From contig CM075347.1 in assembly GCA_037693485.1 (NCBI GenBank), forward strand, positions 143,977,501 to 144,041,500: a stretch of 64,000 bases of DNA, read 5' to 3'. The stretch's first letter is position 1. Each line of letters starts with the position of its first letter. The translations under genes and the position numbers were made by a program. Of this stretch, positions 49,701-59,676 are shown one piece after another. The notes below the pieces were generated by a model. The model was not told the origin of the DNA. It saw only the letters and a program-made list of their open reading frames with translations, and did not search any database. This DNA comes from Kitagawia praeruptora. Lineage: Eukaryota; Streptophyta; Magnoliopsida; Apiales; Apiaceae.

Positions 49701-50258
49701 ATTCGAAACCAAATGCGAAACCGAAGAAGGCGAACGCTGATAAAACCTATGCAAAGCCATAACTGCCTTTTTCCTAACCGCCTCCTTACTATGTGCCAAC
49801 AACTCCACAACCTGTGGCAACACAGCCGGAATCGTTTCCTCATTAATCAACCTACAAACCGCATTCAACGCCGCACACACAACCAAAAAATTATCCGATT
49901 TCAAATCCTTCTGAATCGTATTGACAATCAAAATAATCAAATCATGATCCTCATTCAAAAACAAAGTAACAGCCAAATAACCAGTTCGTTTCAACAACAA
50001 CGAGTCATCATGAGTCATTTTAACCGCGTGAATGTAACCGAAAGCCGCATCATGACCTAACATCTCGATATAAACTAATCGAATTATGTACTCTTTCATC
50101 TTTCGTTTCGGAATGTCTGGTTCCGTGATTCGGCGTTTAAGCGTTTCGATCTCGTGTAAAACGATACGATCTTCTTCGGCTTTGGATCGCGCTTCGCCGA
50201 TTGATTTGATTAAGTCGAGAAACTCTTTGGATTGACCGAAGCCGCCTTGGGAGCCCAT
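40786..50258 (-). CDS. AP4E: AP-4 adaptor complex, epsilon subunit
   Basis: Large subunit of the AP-4 coat adaptor, which sorts cargo at the trans-Golgi network; in plants it acts in vacuolar sorting. Exons on the minus strand: 50258-49692, 48311-48126, 47963-47748, 47626-47516, 46350-46153, 46077-45946, 45158-45102, 44999-44883, 44459-44382, 43923-43780, 41895-40786. All ten introns are GT-AG, every exon is a multiple of three, and no stop interrupts the frame (971 residues). The start MGSQGGFGQSKEFLDL and the motif EYIIRLVYIEMLGHDAAFGY match plant AP-4 epsilon. Residues 1-600 are the adaptin helical repeat trunk. The last exon encodes a flexible hinge (PPPDLLDFGE) and a conserved C-terminus, LVRQMGVTPTNQNPNLFRDL. 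Length is close to the roughly 940 residues known for this subunit. It appears intact. Confidence 0.95.
43173..43199 (+). repeat. G-quadruplex-prone tract in the last AP4E intron
   Basis: ggggcgggggcgggggcggg continues to four or five G-runs of 4-5 bases separated by single C. It is on the strand opposite the AP4E coding strand, so the DNA template strand could fold while the pre-mRNA is C-rich. Confidence 0.8.
45762..45776 (+). repeat. Poly-C run in AP4E intron 6
   Basis: Fifteen consecutive C on the plus strand (G on the AP4E sense strand), next to a caca/tgca-rich stretch. It lies well inside the intron between the exons ending 45946 and starting 45158. Confidence 0.85.
46426..46671. mobile_element. 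Stowaway MITE in AP4E intron 4
   Basis: CTCCCTCCGTCCACTAAATT and GGGTGGGACGGAGGAAG lie between TA dinucleotides. It sits 76 bases from the acceptor of the exon that starts at 46350, without touching splice sites. Confidence 0.85.
47177..47451. repeat. 138-bp tandem duplication in AP4E intron 4
   Basis: ttataactgaaacatactac at 47177 and ttataactgaaacatactaa at 47315 begin two copies that agree throughout, with few changes. The second ends about 65 bp before the donor-side exon. Confidence 0.85.
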
Positions 50259-50307
50259 TGCGAGCTCCCGTCCGATTGTTTTTAGCTGCTCCAGCTTTCA
50301 AATGTGA

Positions 50308-50500
50308 GGTTTAGGGTTTGGATCTGATCAATTCGCAATTTATGTACACCTATACATACAAATCTCTGTATGTATATGTGTGAATTGGTAGTTTTAAAGT
50401 GGATTAATAAGATCTGAACTGGTGCGTAGGAGAGAGAGAGACGAGAAAGAGAGGGACGAGGGAGAGAGAGAGGGAGAGAGAGAGAGAGATTTTGTGAATG
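50308..50500 (-). promoter_or_regulatory. AP4E leader: telo-box and CT-rich tract
   Basis: On the minus strand, AAACCCTAAA (a telo-box, common in leaders and promoters of plant housekeeping genes) lies about 50-60 bases before the ATG. At 50427-50492 the sense strand is an almost pure CT microsatellite with a few interruptions. Both fit a constitutive promoter/5' UTR. The start site itself is not visible. Confidence 0.5.
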
Positions 50501-50685
50501 TGTGTGTAGAGTGAGGGGAGAGAGTAGAAATTGGATAGAGAGATGAAGAAACAGGGGAGAAGAAAACAACAAGGTGAAACATGTGGAGAGTGGTGATAAG
50601 TACGGCGTCGTTCTGTTGCACGTGTTTTCGGGTTTTATTTTCGGGTCATCTTTTTTAACCCGTTAGGAACGTTGGAAAATATATA

Positions 50686-52037
50686 TAGTAAATTACAAAG
50701 TGGTGGTTAAATTTTATCCCAATTTTCAAAATGTTGGCCGTGTTATCAGATTTTCAAAATGCTGGCCGATATTTCCCTTTCACGTTTCAAAAAGGTTTTC
50801 CCGTTAAATTCCGTTAAGTATGCACCGTTAACTTTAAATAGTCCCACGTTTTCAAGGGTATTTTAGTAAAATTATTTATTATACATACAAAAAATCTGTT
50901 AAATAATCTCTCCCCTTTTCTCTCCCCTGCTGCTTCTTTACACCACCACGGCACCACCCACTTCCCCTTATTTCGAACTGATTTTGAAGTTTAAATCAAC
51001 GATTAAAGCCTCATCTCTGCCTCTCTACCATTAATCATCCAAAAAGCCCGAATTTTGGTAACCTTCAATTCGTTTTTGAATTGGGTTTCAGTCGCGGCGG
51101 CGTTGGATGTTGGTCGGAGTAAAAAGGAAGAAGGGAGGTGGGTTGGATGGAAGAGGAAAGCAGTGGGTTGTTGGTGAAGTAGGAGAGGGTGTTGCCTTTT
51201 CTTATCAAATGATCTGGGTTTGAACAATTAGCATGGATCACTAAGGCCGCCTCATTGCTCATTGTTTTTCTGTCAATTTAATGTGTGTCTATTACCTTTT
51301 TGCTGTTGCAATCAGTTATATAAGTAAGTTTTGGGTTTTATTCATTTTGGGACAGCTTATTTGATGTTTCTTTTCTTAATCCTTTCATCAGTCTTAGGAT
51401 GTATAATTCCCTGGTCGAGAGATGTTTTACAGATTGTGTGGACACATTTAGATGCAAAAGCTTAGACAAGCAAGAGGATACATGTGTCAGACGATGTGCA
51501 GAGAAGTTTTTAAAGCACTCCATGCGAGTTGGTATGCGATTTACAGAACTTAATCAAGGGTCTGCCACGCAGGATTAAGGACTGGCCATGAAATCCGCTT
51601 ATATTGATTAATGCAACATTCAGTAGCGAGACATTATCAAATTGTGCGGATAATTAATAAAAAGCAAATTTTATTTACCATCGGTTGTCTACAAGAACTT
51701 CTGTCTCTCTATAGTAAAGTCAGTACTCAGACAGGTGTTCTTTTTGTCATTCCTTGTACTAAGCTCTTGAATACTGCAGTTCATTGGATGTTATCAAATG
51801 AACGGAAGGGGAGGTGTCGGCACTGGGCAGTGGTGGAGTGGAGTGGATAATTAACTGTTGTGTTTTCTTGAAAACCCAACTTTACCCCTGCTCCGTTAGA
51901 GCTGTTAGGAGGGATTTAACGGGAGACATCTTTTTGAAAAGCGGAAGAAAACACCAGCCAACTTTTTGAAAATCTGATAACACGGCCAACATTTTGAAAA
52001 TTGGGATAAAATTTAGTCACCACTTTGTACTTTACTC
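50686..52037. mobile_element. Pack-MULE carrying a TIM9 fragment
   Basis: Terminal inverted repeats of well over 100 bp run from 50686 and, inverted, from 52037 (shared phrases caaagtggtg, aattttatcccaattttcaa, ggccgtgttatcagatttt). A 9-bp duplication AAATATATA is at 50677-50685 and 52038-52046. No transposase is visible. The inside carries an intron end plus the final exon of TIM9. It lies about 430 bp upstream of the AP4E start codon, in that gene's promoter zone. Confidence 0.88.
51392..51578 (+). pseudogene. TIM9: Captured last exon of TIM9
   Basis: TIM9 is a small chaperone of the mitochondrial intermembrane space that works with TIM10 to guide hydrophobic inner-membrane proteins. The frame from 51390 reads SLRMYNSLVERCFTDC and continues to HSMRVGMRFTELNQ before a TAA at 51576. 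Both halves of the twin CX3C signature are present (CFTDC and CVRRC), with 16 residues between them. An acceptor-like CTTTCATCAG precedes the exon and GTAAGT occurs upstream (about 51324), so genomic DNA with an intron was captured. The first exon encoding the N-terminus is not recognised, so the copy is partial. The frame itself is uninterrupted. Confidence 0.88.
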
Positions 52038-52047
52038 AAATATATAT

Positions 52048-53092
52048 TGCTAAATTCTCTAATTTACGAAAATGCTTATTCCAATTAGATTGATAATTCA
52101 TAATTTTATTGTTTGAAACAAATATATTTTTTGTTTATGGAAAGAAATAATTAAATATTTTTTATATTATGAGTTTGTACTTTGTTTTTTTGGCTTTTAA
52201 TTTTTAAACAGCGAGTTAGATATTAGTTGTGCAATGGAAAAGAATTTTCTGTCAAGGAAAGTATATAACGCATGAATAGTCTCACATTTCTTTTTGTAAA
52301 ATAAGGATAGGATATAAATATAATAAATTAAATTGACTGAATTCGAAGGTTTTTCGAAAAAATTAATTTTTCATGTTATGTACACAGATCAGTCTTATAA
52401 GAGGGTAAATACTAAATATGCACATTATTTTTGCGATAATAATTTAATTAAATTTAATATTTAAATTTACATTTCTGACTATATTACATAAGGGGTAAAT
52501 ATCTCGTAAATCATATTTGAATAAAATTTATAACAAGATGAATAACAAATTTCACAAACAAAATGAACGAACATTTTGAACCATTTAGAGTTGCCCTTTT
52601 CTTGTAGAATTTAAAATGTGTGCGAAAACACTCTCCACCCATTTGCATTATGTTATCATTTTCAAAGGTCTCTGGTGCTCTTCAATCGTCATGTTTGATT
52701 GATGAGATGGGAAGTTTACGTGACAATAAAATCATCTTCTCCCTCGTTCCATCTACGAAATATCGAGAGTTCAAATTTTGTTAAAAGACAAGGCAAATGT
52801 GTGAATGTAAGGCGAATTTAAATCTTATCAAAAAGATTAAACAAGTATGTAAGTGTATTTGCATATCAAAAAAATAATGAAGGAAAAAGGTGATCATACA
52901 ATTCAAGTGCTAGGTATAATAATCCATCAAAATCTAAAATTCAAAGTTCCGCAGCAGAATAAAAATGTGAACATCGAAGGAACAGCCAACACATAATGTT
53001 CTGACCTACTTCTGAAGTGTTTTCAACATTAATCTTCTCCTCAATAAGTTATTTACCTTTGCCTCTTCTGTACACAGATATCTTGATTTCCC
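52048..53092. other. No gene seen
   Basis: AT-rich intergenic DNA between the Pack-MULE and the 3' end of the NHL-type gene. The part next to 53093 probably includes that gene's 3' UTR. Confidence 0.5.
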
Positions 53093-53695
53093 TTATTTAG
53101 ACTTGGAGCTACAAGGTGATCGGTACGTAAAGCTTCCGTTAGGCCAGAAGAACTGAAGATCACAATCCATGTTCAACGAAAATTTAACCGAACCAACAAC
53201 CCACACTCTCCACCTAGTCTTTACTTTTCCCTTCATCTCGAACAACAGCTCCCCTTTTGCCAATGATGATTGCACGTAATCTCGATACACACTCCTTAAC
53301 GGAATTTGATCAGACTTAACTACATAGACAAACTCGCGGGAATCGTTTTTCTTCACACTGAATGGCTTATTCACAAGTTTTGCTACAGGTAAGCCGTGGA
53401 AGGTGAGTGCTAACACTAATCCATAAAACTCAGCATGATTCTTGACATTGTCATTCTTGGCCTTGATAACTATACTCACCTGCACATCAAGAATCCCAAG
53501 CTGATTATAATCAAACGTGTCTAAATTCGCATACGACACGCTGACTGTGGGCGTTGTCGGACGGATTACTAGGTAACTTATGATCACAAAGAGACCGATG
53601 GAAACAACTGCAACAGCAACAATGGCACAGAATATGGCAGCAAGCCAGATTACAAGACTGGTGCGACGTTGAGGGCCTAATGCAGGTTTAGGCAT
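53093..53695 (-). CDS. NDR1/HIN1-like (LEA_2) membrane protein
   Basis: A single-exon frame of 200 residues from MPKPALGPQRRTSLV. An upstream in-frame ATG at 53761 would add 22 residues, but MPKP is the better start because a short charged tail directly before the membrane segment is usual in this family. Residues about 17-45 are one hydrophobic span (IWLAAIFCAIVAVAVVSIGL), followed by a LEA_2-type beta domain: VSVSYANLDTF, a VSIVIKAKNDN stretch where the family has NPN, and FYGLVLALTFHGLPVAKL. The C-terminus is CDLQFFWPNGSF. Members are membrane-anchored and many respond to pathogens or stress. The specific role here is unknown. The frame is intact. Confidence 0.87.
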   Translation of the reverse strand: MPKPALGPQRRTSLVIWLAAIFCAIVAVAVVSIGLFVIISYLVIRPTTPTVSVSYANLDTFDYNQLGILDVQVSIVIKAKNDNVKNHAEFYGLVLALTFHGLPVAKLVNKPFSVKKNDSREFVYVVKSDQIPLRSVYRDYVQSSLAKGELLFEMKGKVKTRWRVWVVGSVKFSLNMDCDLQFFWPNGSFTYRSPCSSKSK

Positions 53696-53896
53696 TGGGA
53701 AGTAGAGGTGTTTGTGCCAGGGGAAGAGAAAATAAACATTAGAAGGCCAGTGTGTATACAACCTTTTTCTTTACCTCTTGATATAATTCCTCTGTCCCAC
53801 GACAAAGAATCTACCTTTGTCATTAAATTTGATAAAAAGGACCACCCTATAGCTTAAAGATTAGTGCTAATCTTATACTAGTACTTGAGACGCTAA

Positions 53897-55573
53897 GGGC
53901 CTGTTTGGATTGAGGGTTGGGCAGGGATGGGTTGGGTTGGGTTATAATGGGATGGGTTAGGTTGGGAAGGGATGGGTTGGGTTGAACCCTTACCTTGTTT
54001 GGATGTAAGGGTTGAGTAATGAAGGGTTCAACCCTTACCTTATTTGGATGGAGGATTAGGTTGGGAAGGGTTATAATATAATTAATTATTATTTTTTTGG
54101 GAAAAAATATTTTCAAATCAATATTTTTGAAAAAAATATTTTGGAATCAATATTTCGGGGAAAAAAATTTTCGAACCAATATTTCGGGGAAAAAAATTTC
54201 TCAATCAATATTTAGAAAAAAAATACTTCAGAACCAATATTTCGGGAAAAAATATTTCCGAACCAATATTTCGGAAAAAAATATTTCTGGATCAGTATTT
54301 CAGGAAAAAATATTACCGAACCAATATTTCTGAAAAAATATTTCTGAACGAATATTTTAGAAAAATATTTCTGAAATATTAGTTCGGAAAAAAATATTTC
54401 AGAAATATTGGTTCGGAAAAAAATATTTCAGAAATATTGGTTCGGAAAAAAATATTTCGGAAATATTGGTTAGGAAAAAAATATTTCAGAAATATTGGTT
54501 CTGAAAAAAATATTTCCGAAATATTGGTTCGGAAAAAAATATTTCCGAAATATTGGTTCCGAAAAAAATATTTCCGAAATATTGGTTCCGAGAAAAATAT
54601 TTCCGAAATATTGGTTCGGGAAAAAATATTTCGGAAATATTGGTTCCGAAAAAAATATTTCCGAAATATTGGTTCGGAAAAAAATATTTCCGAAATATTG
54701 GTTCCGAAAAAAATATTTCCGAAATATTGGTTCCGAAAAAAATATTTCCGAAATATTGGTTCGGAAAAAAATATTTCGGAAATATTGGTTCTGAAAAAAA
54801 TATTTCCGAAATATTGGTTCGGAAAAAAATATTTCCGAAATATTGGTTCCGAAAAAAATATTTCCGAAATATTGGTTCGGAAAAAAATATTTCCGAAATA
54901 TTGGTTCGGAAAAAAATATTTCGGAAATATTGGTTCCGAAAAAAATATTTCCGAAATATTGGTTCGGAAATATTTTTTCCGAAATATTGGTTCGGAAAAA
55001 AATATTTCCGAAATATTGTTTCGGAAATATTTTTTACCGAAATATTGGTTCGGAAATATTTTTTCCTGAAATACTGATCCAGAAATATTTTTTCCCAAAA
55101 TTTTGGTTCGAAAATATTTTTTTCGGAAATATTGGTTCAGAAATATTTTTTCCCGAAATATTGGTTCGAAAATATTTTTTCCCGAAATATTGGTTCGAAA
55201 ATTTTTTTTCCCGAAATATTGGTTCGGAAATATTTTTTCCCGAAATATTGGTTGGAAAATATTTTTTCCCGAAATATTGGTTTGGAAATATTTTTTTCAG
55301 AAATACTGATCCAGAAATATTTTTTTTATTTTTGTTATTTATTAGGAAGTATTTTTTTTATTATTGAAATATTTTTTCAACCATGTCCAACACCCCAAAT
55401 CGGGGTGTTGAAATGCTCCCTCATTTACATTATATTAGAACCCTCTCCTAACCCCTCACCAACCACTATAAACCCAACCCTCCATTTTAAATTTCTATCC
55501 AAACAAGGGTTGTCAAATTTGAACCCCTCCCAACCCAACCCATCCCTCCCCAACCCCCGATCCAAACAGGCCC
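53897..55573. mobile_element. Harbinger-type element filled with minisatellite
   Basis: Inverted ends GGGCCTGTTTGGAT and ATCCAAACAGGCCC are flanked by TAA (53894-53896 and 55574-55576). Inside the ends are gggttgggttggg-type subterminal words on the left and caacccaaccc on the right. Over 1.2 kb of the centre is a 29-bp tandem array, listed separately. No transposase. Confidence 0.85.
54105..55325. repeat. 29-bp minisatellite with inverted arms
   Basis: Around 40 units. The left third (54105-54350) reads ccaatatttcgggg-aaaaa. The middle (54365-54960) reads ttcggaaaaaaatatttccg-aaatattgg. The right third (54960-55320) is the reverse complement of the left unit. Because 29 is not a multiple of three, each frame cycles through three short peptides (KNISEILVR, KIFPKYWFG, KYFRNIGSE). 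The long open frames on both strands are therefore artefacts. Confidence 0.9.
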
Positions 55574-55576
55574 TAA

Positions 55577-56170
55577 GTAGTAAGTGCATAAAAATTAATA
55601 AATCATGTACACATGTAAACAAGTCAAGGTTTCACATAGAACACCAACATAAGCAGAATCTTACAAACAGGACCTTTTATGAGGCTGTGTTCTGTTGGTA
55701 AGTTGTTAAGAAAGGATTTGGTATATTGCTTTACTAGAGTTGAAGGAAAAGTATAAAATCTTGCAAGACCCCTTCACTCCTATTACTGTATCGATATCTA
55801 CCTACTTTACACCAAAATAAATAGATAGAATAATAATTTGGTTATATGTGCAAGCATTGCAGTAGTGCAATTCAAGATTCAATATAAAACTGTTGAACAT
55901 AGCCTTTATAATCTACTGAAACAGTTTCTCCAACTGATTTGAGCATACAGAAAGTTGGTCAATATATTGTACCAATGTAGTAAAATGTAAGCAGAGGTAC
56001 ACAGTACTGTACACAATTTTTCAGGGTTTGTGGTGCCTGATCCCAAAACAAGCATCGACTCTTACCAATTTTGTAGAAGTTACTCTCTCAGATCCTACCA
56101 CCTGACTTCGAACTCACAGAGTACTTAATCAAAAAAACCGAAAATAAACTTTTTTTTAACTTGTAATAAT
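55577..56170. other. No gene seen
   Basis: Intergenic sequence of moderate AT content with no recognisable features. Confidence 0.5.
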
Positions 56171-56173
56171 TTT

Positions 56174-57029
56174 AGGAATATACTTCCCCAACAGAGAAGA
56201 AACTAATGACTTTGAGGAATTGTCATTAGAAGCATTATTATATGGAAAACTCAGGACCTATGAGCTTGAGAAGCAGCAGAAGAAATCTAGGAATGAGAAG
56301 CACCAATGACTTCTGAACCTCCACTAATTACGTTGCATGTTCAGACTAAAACAGTTTATAGAATATGTGTTTTCTATGTATCTGATGTTGATGATGTACA
56401 ACTATATTTATACAGCTAAGGGAGTACAATCAGGCTATTACTGTATAATTCTATCTAGTCTTTACATTAGGCTATAGTTACTCCTATATAATCACTGCAC
56501 TAATTTAGAGATAGTACAATGAAATGTGTCCCCTGTTGTTTTTAATACAAAAAAAATGTTTTTGTAGAGCCCATTTTTATTATTTATTAAAATGGGCCCC
56601 GCAAGGGGACAGAGGATCCGGACCCAAGTTGGAGAGCCGAGATCCTCTGTCCCCTTCCTCCGTGTCTCCTTTGTGTCCCCTATTGTTTTTAATACAAAAA
56701 AATGTTCTTGTGGAGCCCATTTTTATTATTTATTAAAATGGGCCCCGCAGGGCACTCTTTTAGTACTAAAAAGAGCAGGGGACACAAGGGGGACACAGAG
56801 GAAGGGGACAGAGGATCCGGACCCCAAGTTGGACGAGGTAGAGACTAAGGACAACTTGTTAAACTGTCTATATTTTAGGAATATACTTCCCCAACAGAGA
56901 AGAAACTAATGACTTTGAGGAATTGTCATTAGAAGCATTATATGGAAAACTCAGGACCTATGAGCTTGAGAAGCAGCAAGAAATCTAGGAATGAGAAGCA
57001 CCAATGACTTCTGAACCTCCACTAATTAT
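56174..57029 (+). repeat. Direct repeat of a gag-like fragment around a foldback
   Basis: A block of about 155 bp beginning aatatacttccccaacagag occurs at 56174 and 56878. Translated, it reads EETNDFEELSLEAL, YGKLRTYELEKQQ, which resembles Copia-type gag. Between the copies, gatcctctgtccccttcctc (56641) and its inverse gaaggggacagaggatccgg (56802) form a foldback. A partial direct copy of that (gttgtttttaatacaaaaaa) lies at 56534 and 56683. Confidence 0.6.
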
Positions 57030-58535
57030 CAGACTTGCTGAGGTGGCTCTGGCGGTGAGAGTGCCTTGTTGGCTACATTATTGAGGAGTAAAATGCAAGA
57101 AGTGTACCTGAAGTTTGGGAGAAATGCAATTTGTGTACCTGCAAATAGAGAAATAGCAACATGTGTACTGAAGATTGGAAATGTGAGCAAAACGTGTACT
57201 TCCGTCAAAAACAACTAACACCGTTAATTGTTCGGAGGATAAAATGGTATTTTAAGAGGATACACTCACTTTTTTATATTAAAATTTTTTAATCGTATAA
57301 ATCATACTAAATAATACTATATAAATATTTAATTTTAATTTAATTTCATAAATCAATCTCCAAATTTTAACAATTTTAAAAAATTATGAATGACTATAAT
57401 AAAAAATCATACTAATTTTTTATGTAAAATTTGATTCAATATAAAATACATTCTCTCTATCGTTCTCATCTAGTTGGGTTTACATAAAATAATTAAATTG
57501 TGTCTTAGATAAATCAACAATTTATTTTTTAAATTAGGGGTCTCTAGGACCTTGGAAACATGTGATTATTTAAAGATTTTTCTCTAATTAAAAATATTTT
57601 TTATTATGATAAAATAATAATAATTATTATGGCATAAAAAAAGTAACAATAATTATAATTATTATGAGAAACCCAACCGGACCGGAGAGGGACAAAAGAT
57701 GAGAGAAAAGATGTTGTTATACCTTTTTATTAAAAAATTATAATATTACATGAAATATTTAGTATGATTTGTAATAATTATAATTTAGTATGATTTATTA
57801 TAATTTACATTTATATATTTTTATAAAAATATTAAAATTCTATAGTTACATGGAAGGAATTAAGTTAAAAATAATTCATAATTATAATTTATTATAGTTT
57901 AATGCGATTTATCATAATTTTAATTTTTATTATATAGAAATGGGCGTTTAACATATAAAATACTACTTTACTCTTTCATAAACTAACTATGTTAATTGTA
58001 TTTGACGGAAGTACACAATTTGCTAATTTTTGGTAAGTACAGGTACACACTTTGCTATATATGAAACTTGAGGTACACAAAGTGCATAAGTTGAAAACTA
58101 CAAGTACATATATTGCATTTAACTCCATTATTGAGTGCCTCTTTGCCTTTGGAGGATAGATATTGTCTAAGTTCTCCTCTCCTGAGTAAGCCCGCAACTT
58201 CAAACCTAAGGGCGATGCAATCACTAGTTGTATGTCCATGATCGTTGTGAAATTCACACCATTTATTTGAGTCCCTTTGGTCTGTTGGTTTCTTGATCTT
58301 GTCTGGCCATTCGACTAAGTTGCATATCTTTTTCATTACTGCTACTATCTCTAGGAGCTACATTGATGTTGTAATCTAGAATAGTTGTTGACTCATGTAG
58401 CCTAGGCTGAAGACCACGTCTAGGCTCCTTAGTGTGCCGATCATCTCGCCTTGTTGGATAAGGCTCCGGTCGACGCTCTGCTCGTCTCGTTGACCTGTTC
58501 TCCCTGGAGCTTGATGTTGCTGTCAGGGAATGACT
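57029..58535 (-). pseudogene. gag: Ty3/gypsy gag relic split by a MULE
   Basis: On the minus strand 58535-58126 encodes an Arg-rich stretch, then KWCEFHNDHGHTTSDC, the C-x2-H-x4-GH-x-T-x2-C knuckle of Tat-type gag, and ELRQYLSSKGKEALNN. The same frame resumes across the inserted element at 57085 with VANKALSPPEPPQQV and a stop at 57029. At least one stop or frame change lies upstream (58336 region). No LTRs or pol are attached. Confidence 0.8.
57086..58125. mobile_element. MULE inserted in a gag relic
   Basis: The ends GAGTAAAATGCAAG and, on the complement, GAGTTAAATGCAAT are inverted. A 10-bp duplication CATTATTGAG is at 57076-57085 and 58126-58135. The interrupted gag frame is continuous when the insertion is ignored. 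The 1.04-kb body is AT-rich with no ORF. Confidence 0.85.
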
Positions 58536-58943
58536 ACATTCAATATTAAGTCAATTATCTCTTTTTATCTATTAAAATCCAGAATGAATACACCCCCTTA
58601 GAGAAAAGGTTGTGTGTTTACTATAAACTAAATTAAACAAATGGACAATTAAAAACTAAGATTTAACGATGTGGGAAAATAATCCAAGAAAAGGTTTTGT
58701 GTTTATATTGTTTTCTTCCAAGATACAATATAATGCTATAGTGGTAAGACAGAGTGTGTGTGTGTATAGTTGATTGTACAACCATATGCCCTGACTTACC
58801 AGGCACGTGGGCTGAACCTTCGCACGTTGATAAGATCAGTTAGTTCGTTTCGTTCGTCACACGCTATAAAATAGGAGTTCAATTCATTTGAATTCATATT
58901 GACAGTGCGAAGGCACATCTATATTATCTATCTATACTATCTA
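58536..58943. other. Possible LTR remnant, no gene
   Basis: gctataaaataggagttcaa at 58863 resembles an LTR promoter. The words ccttcgcac (58817) and gtgcgaagg (58906) form a 9-bp inverted pair. A (gt)n run lies at 58755. No ORF is present and no partner LTR was found. Confidence 0.35.
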
Positions 58944-58954
58944 TCTATACTATA

Positions 58955-59320
58955 TCTATACTATATTATAATAAGCAAAATGGGGTATAATTTGTAGTTG
59001 GTTACCCCCTATTTTTGGTTATCCCCATTTTTTGTTATCCCTCACTTATCACCGTTAAATCAGCAACTCAAATAGATCATGACCGTTAGATTTAACAATA
59101 CTAAAATACTAAAAGTTGTTATATGCAGAAGGTCCAAGGTTCGATTCCCGCCAACAACATATTAATTTATATTTAATACTAAAAATTATTATATACAAAT
59201 ATGTAAGGTTTGAATTCTTTCAATAACATATTAAAATCAATATATATAATATAATATTATATTATAAATAAATTATTAAATATTAAAAGTAACCCGTGCT
59301 TTGCACGGGCTATAAGCTAG
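58955..59320 (+). mobile_element. Short Helitron, nested
   Basis: It begins A|TCTATACTATATTATAAT and ends with the perfect hairpin CCCGTGCttTGCACGGG and TATAAGCTAG|T. It is the same family as 25145-25549. A B-box-like ggttcgattcccg is at 59138. Confidence 0.78.
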
Positions 59321-59599
59321 TATCATTAATATAGGTAAGCAATTTAGGTTGTATCATCTCCAACCATGCTACATATTAAAAATATGTAAGATATATATCT
59401 AAAATATTCTTTAAATATTATATTTAAAGTATAGGGAATAAATATAGGTAACACCATTGCAGTAAAATAATTTTTTGCTTCCTCATATTTTAGGGAGAAT
59501 ATACGATGGCCATAAATACCCGTCTATTACGCATTTTATATGATTTAGTAAATTACGTGTTTACCCCTGACAGACAATTTTAATATATTAAAAAATGTT

Positions 59600-59676
59600 G
59601 GTACCAAGGCTTGAACCCATGTTCTTTGGATTAGAAAGGAATTATGTTCTCATCTCCAACCACTACACCAAAGAAG
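59600..59676 (-). repeat. tRNA-like module
   Basis: The complement reads TTTGGTGTAGTGGTTGGAGA and, about 45 bases on, GGGTTCAAGCCTTGG. These resemble A and B boxes at tRNA spacing, but the arms do not form a good cloverleaf. It is probably a SINE head or tRNA relic. Confidence 0.45.

Noticed and set aside
49713..50060. Plus-strand frame opposite AP4E exon 1
   Set aside because: Shadow of the AP4E coding exon on the other strand.
51003..51262. Two minus-strand frames in the Pack-MULE
   Set aside because: They overlap the region before the TIM9 exon with no recognised similarity, and the plus-strand TIM9 exon shows the true orientation of the cargo.
54379..55367. Long open frames on both strands with repeats such as KYFRNIGSE
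   Set aside because: They are produced by the 29-bp minisatellite; all frames cycle through the same short peptides.
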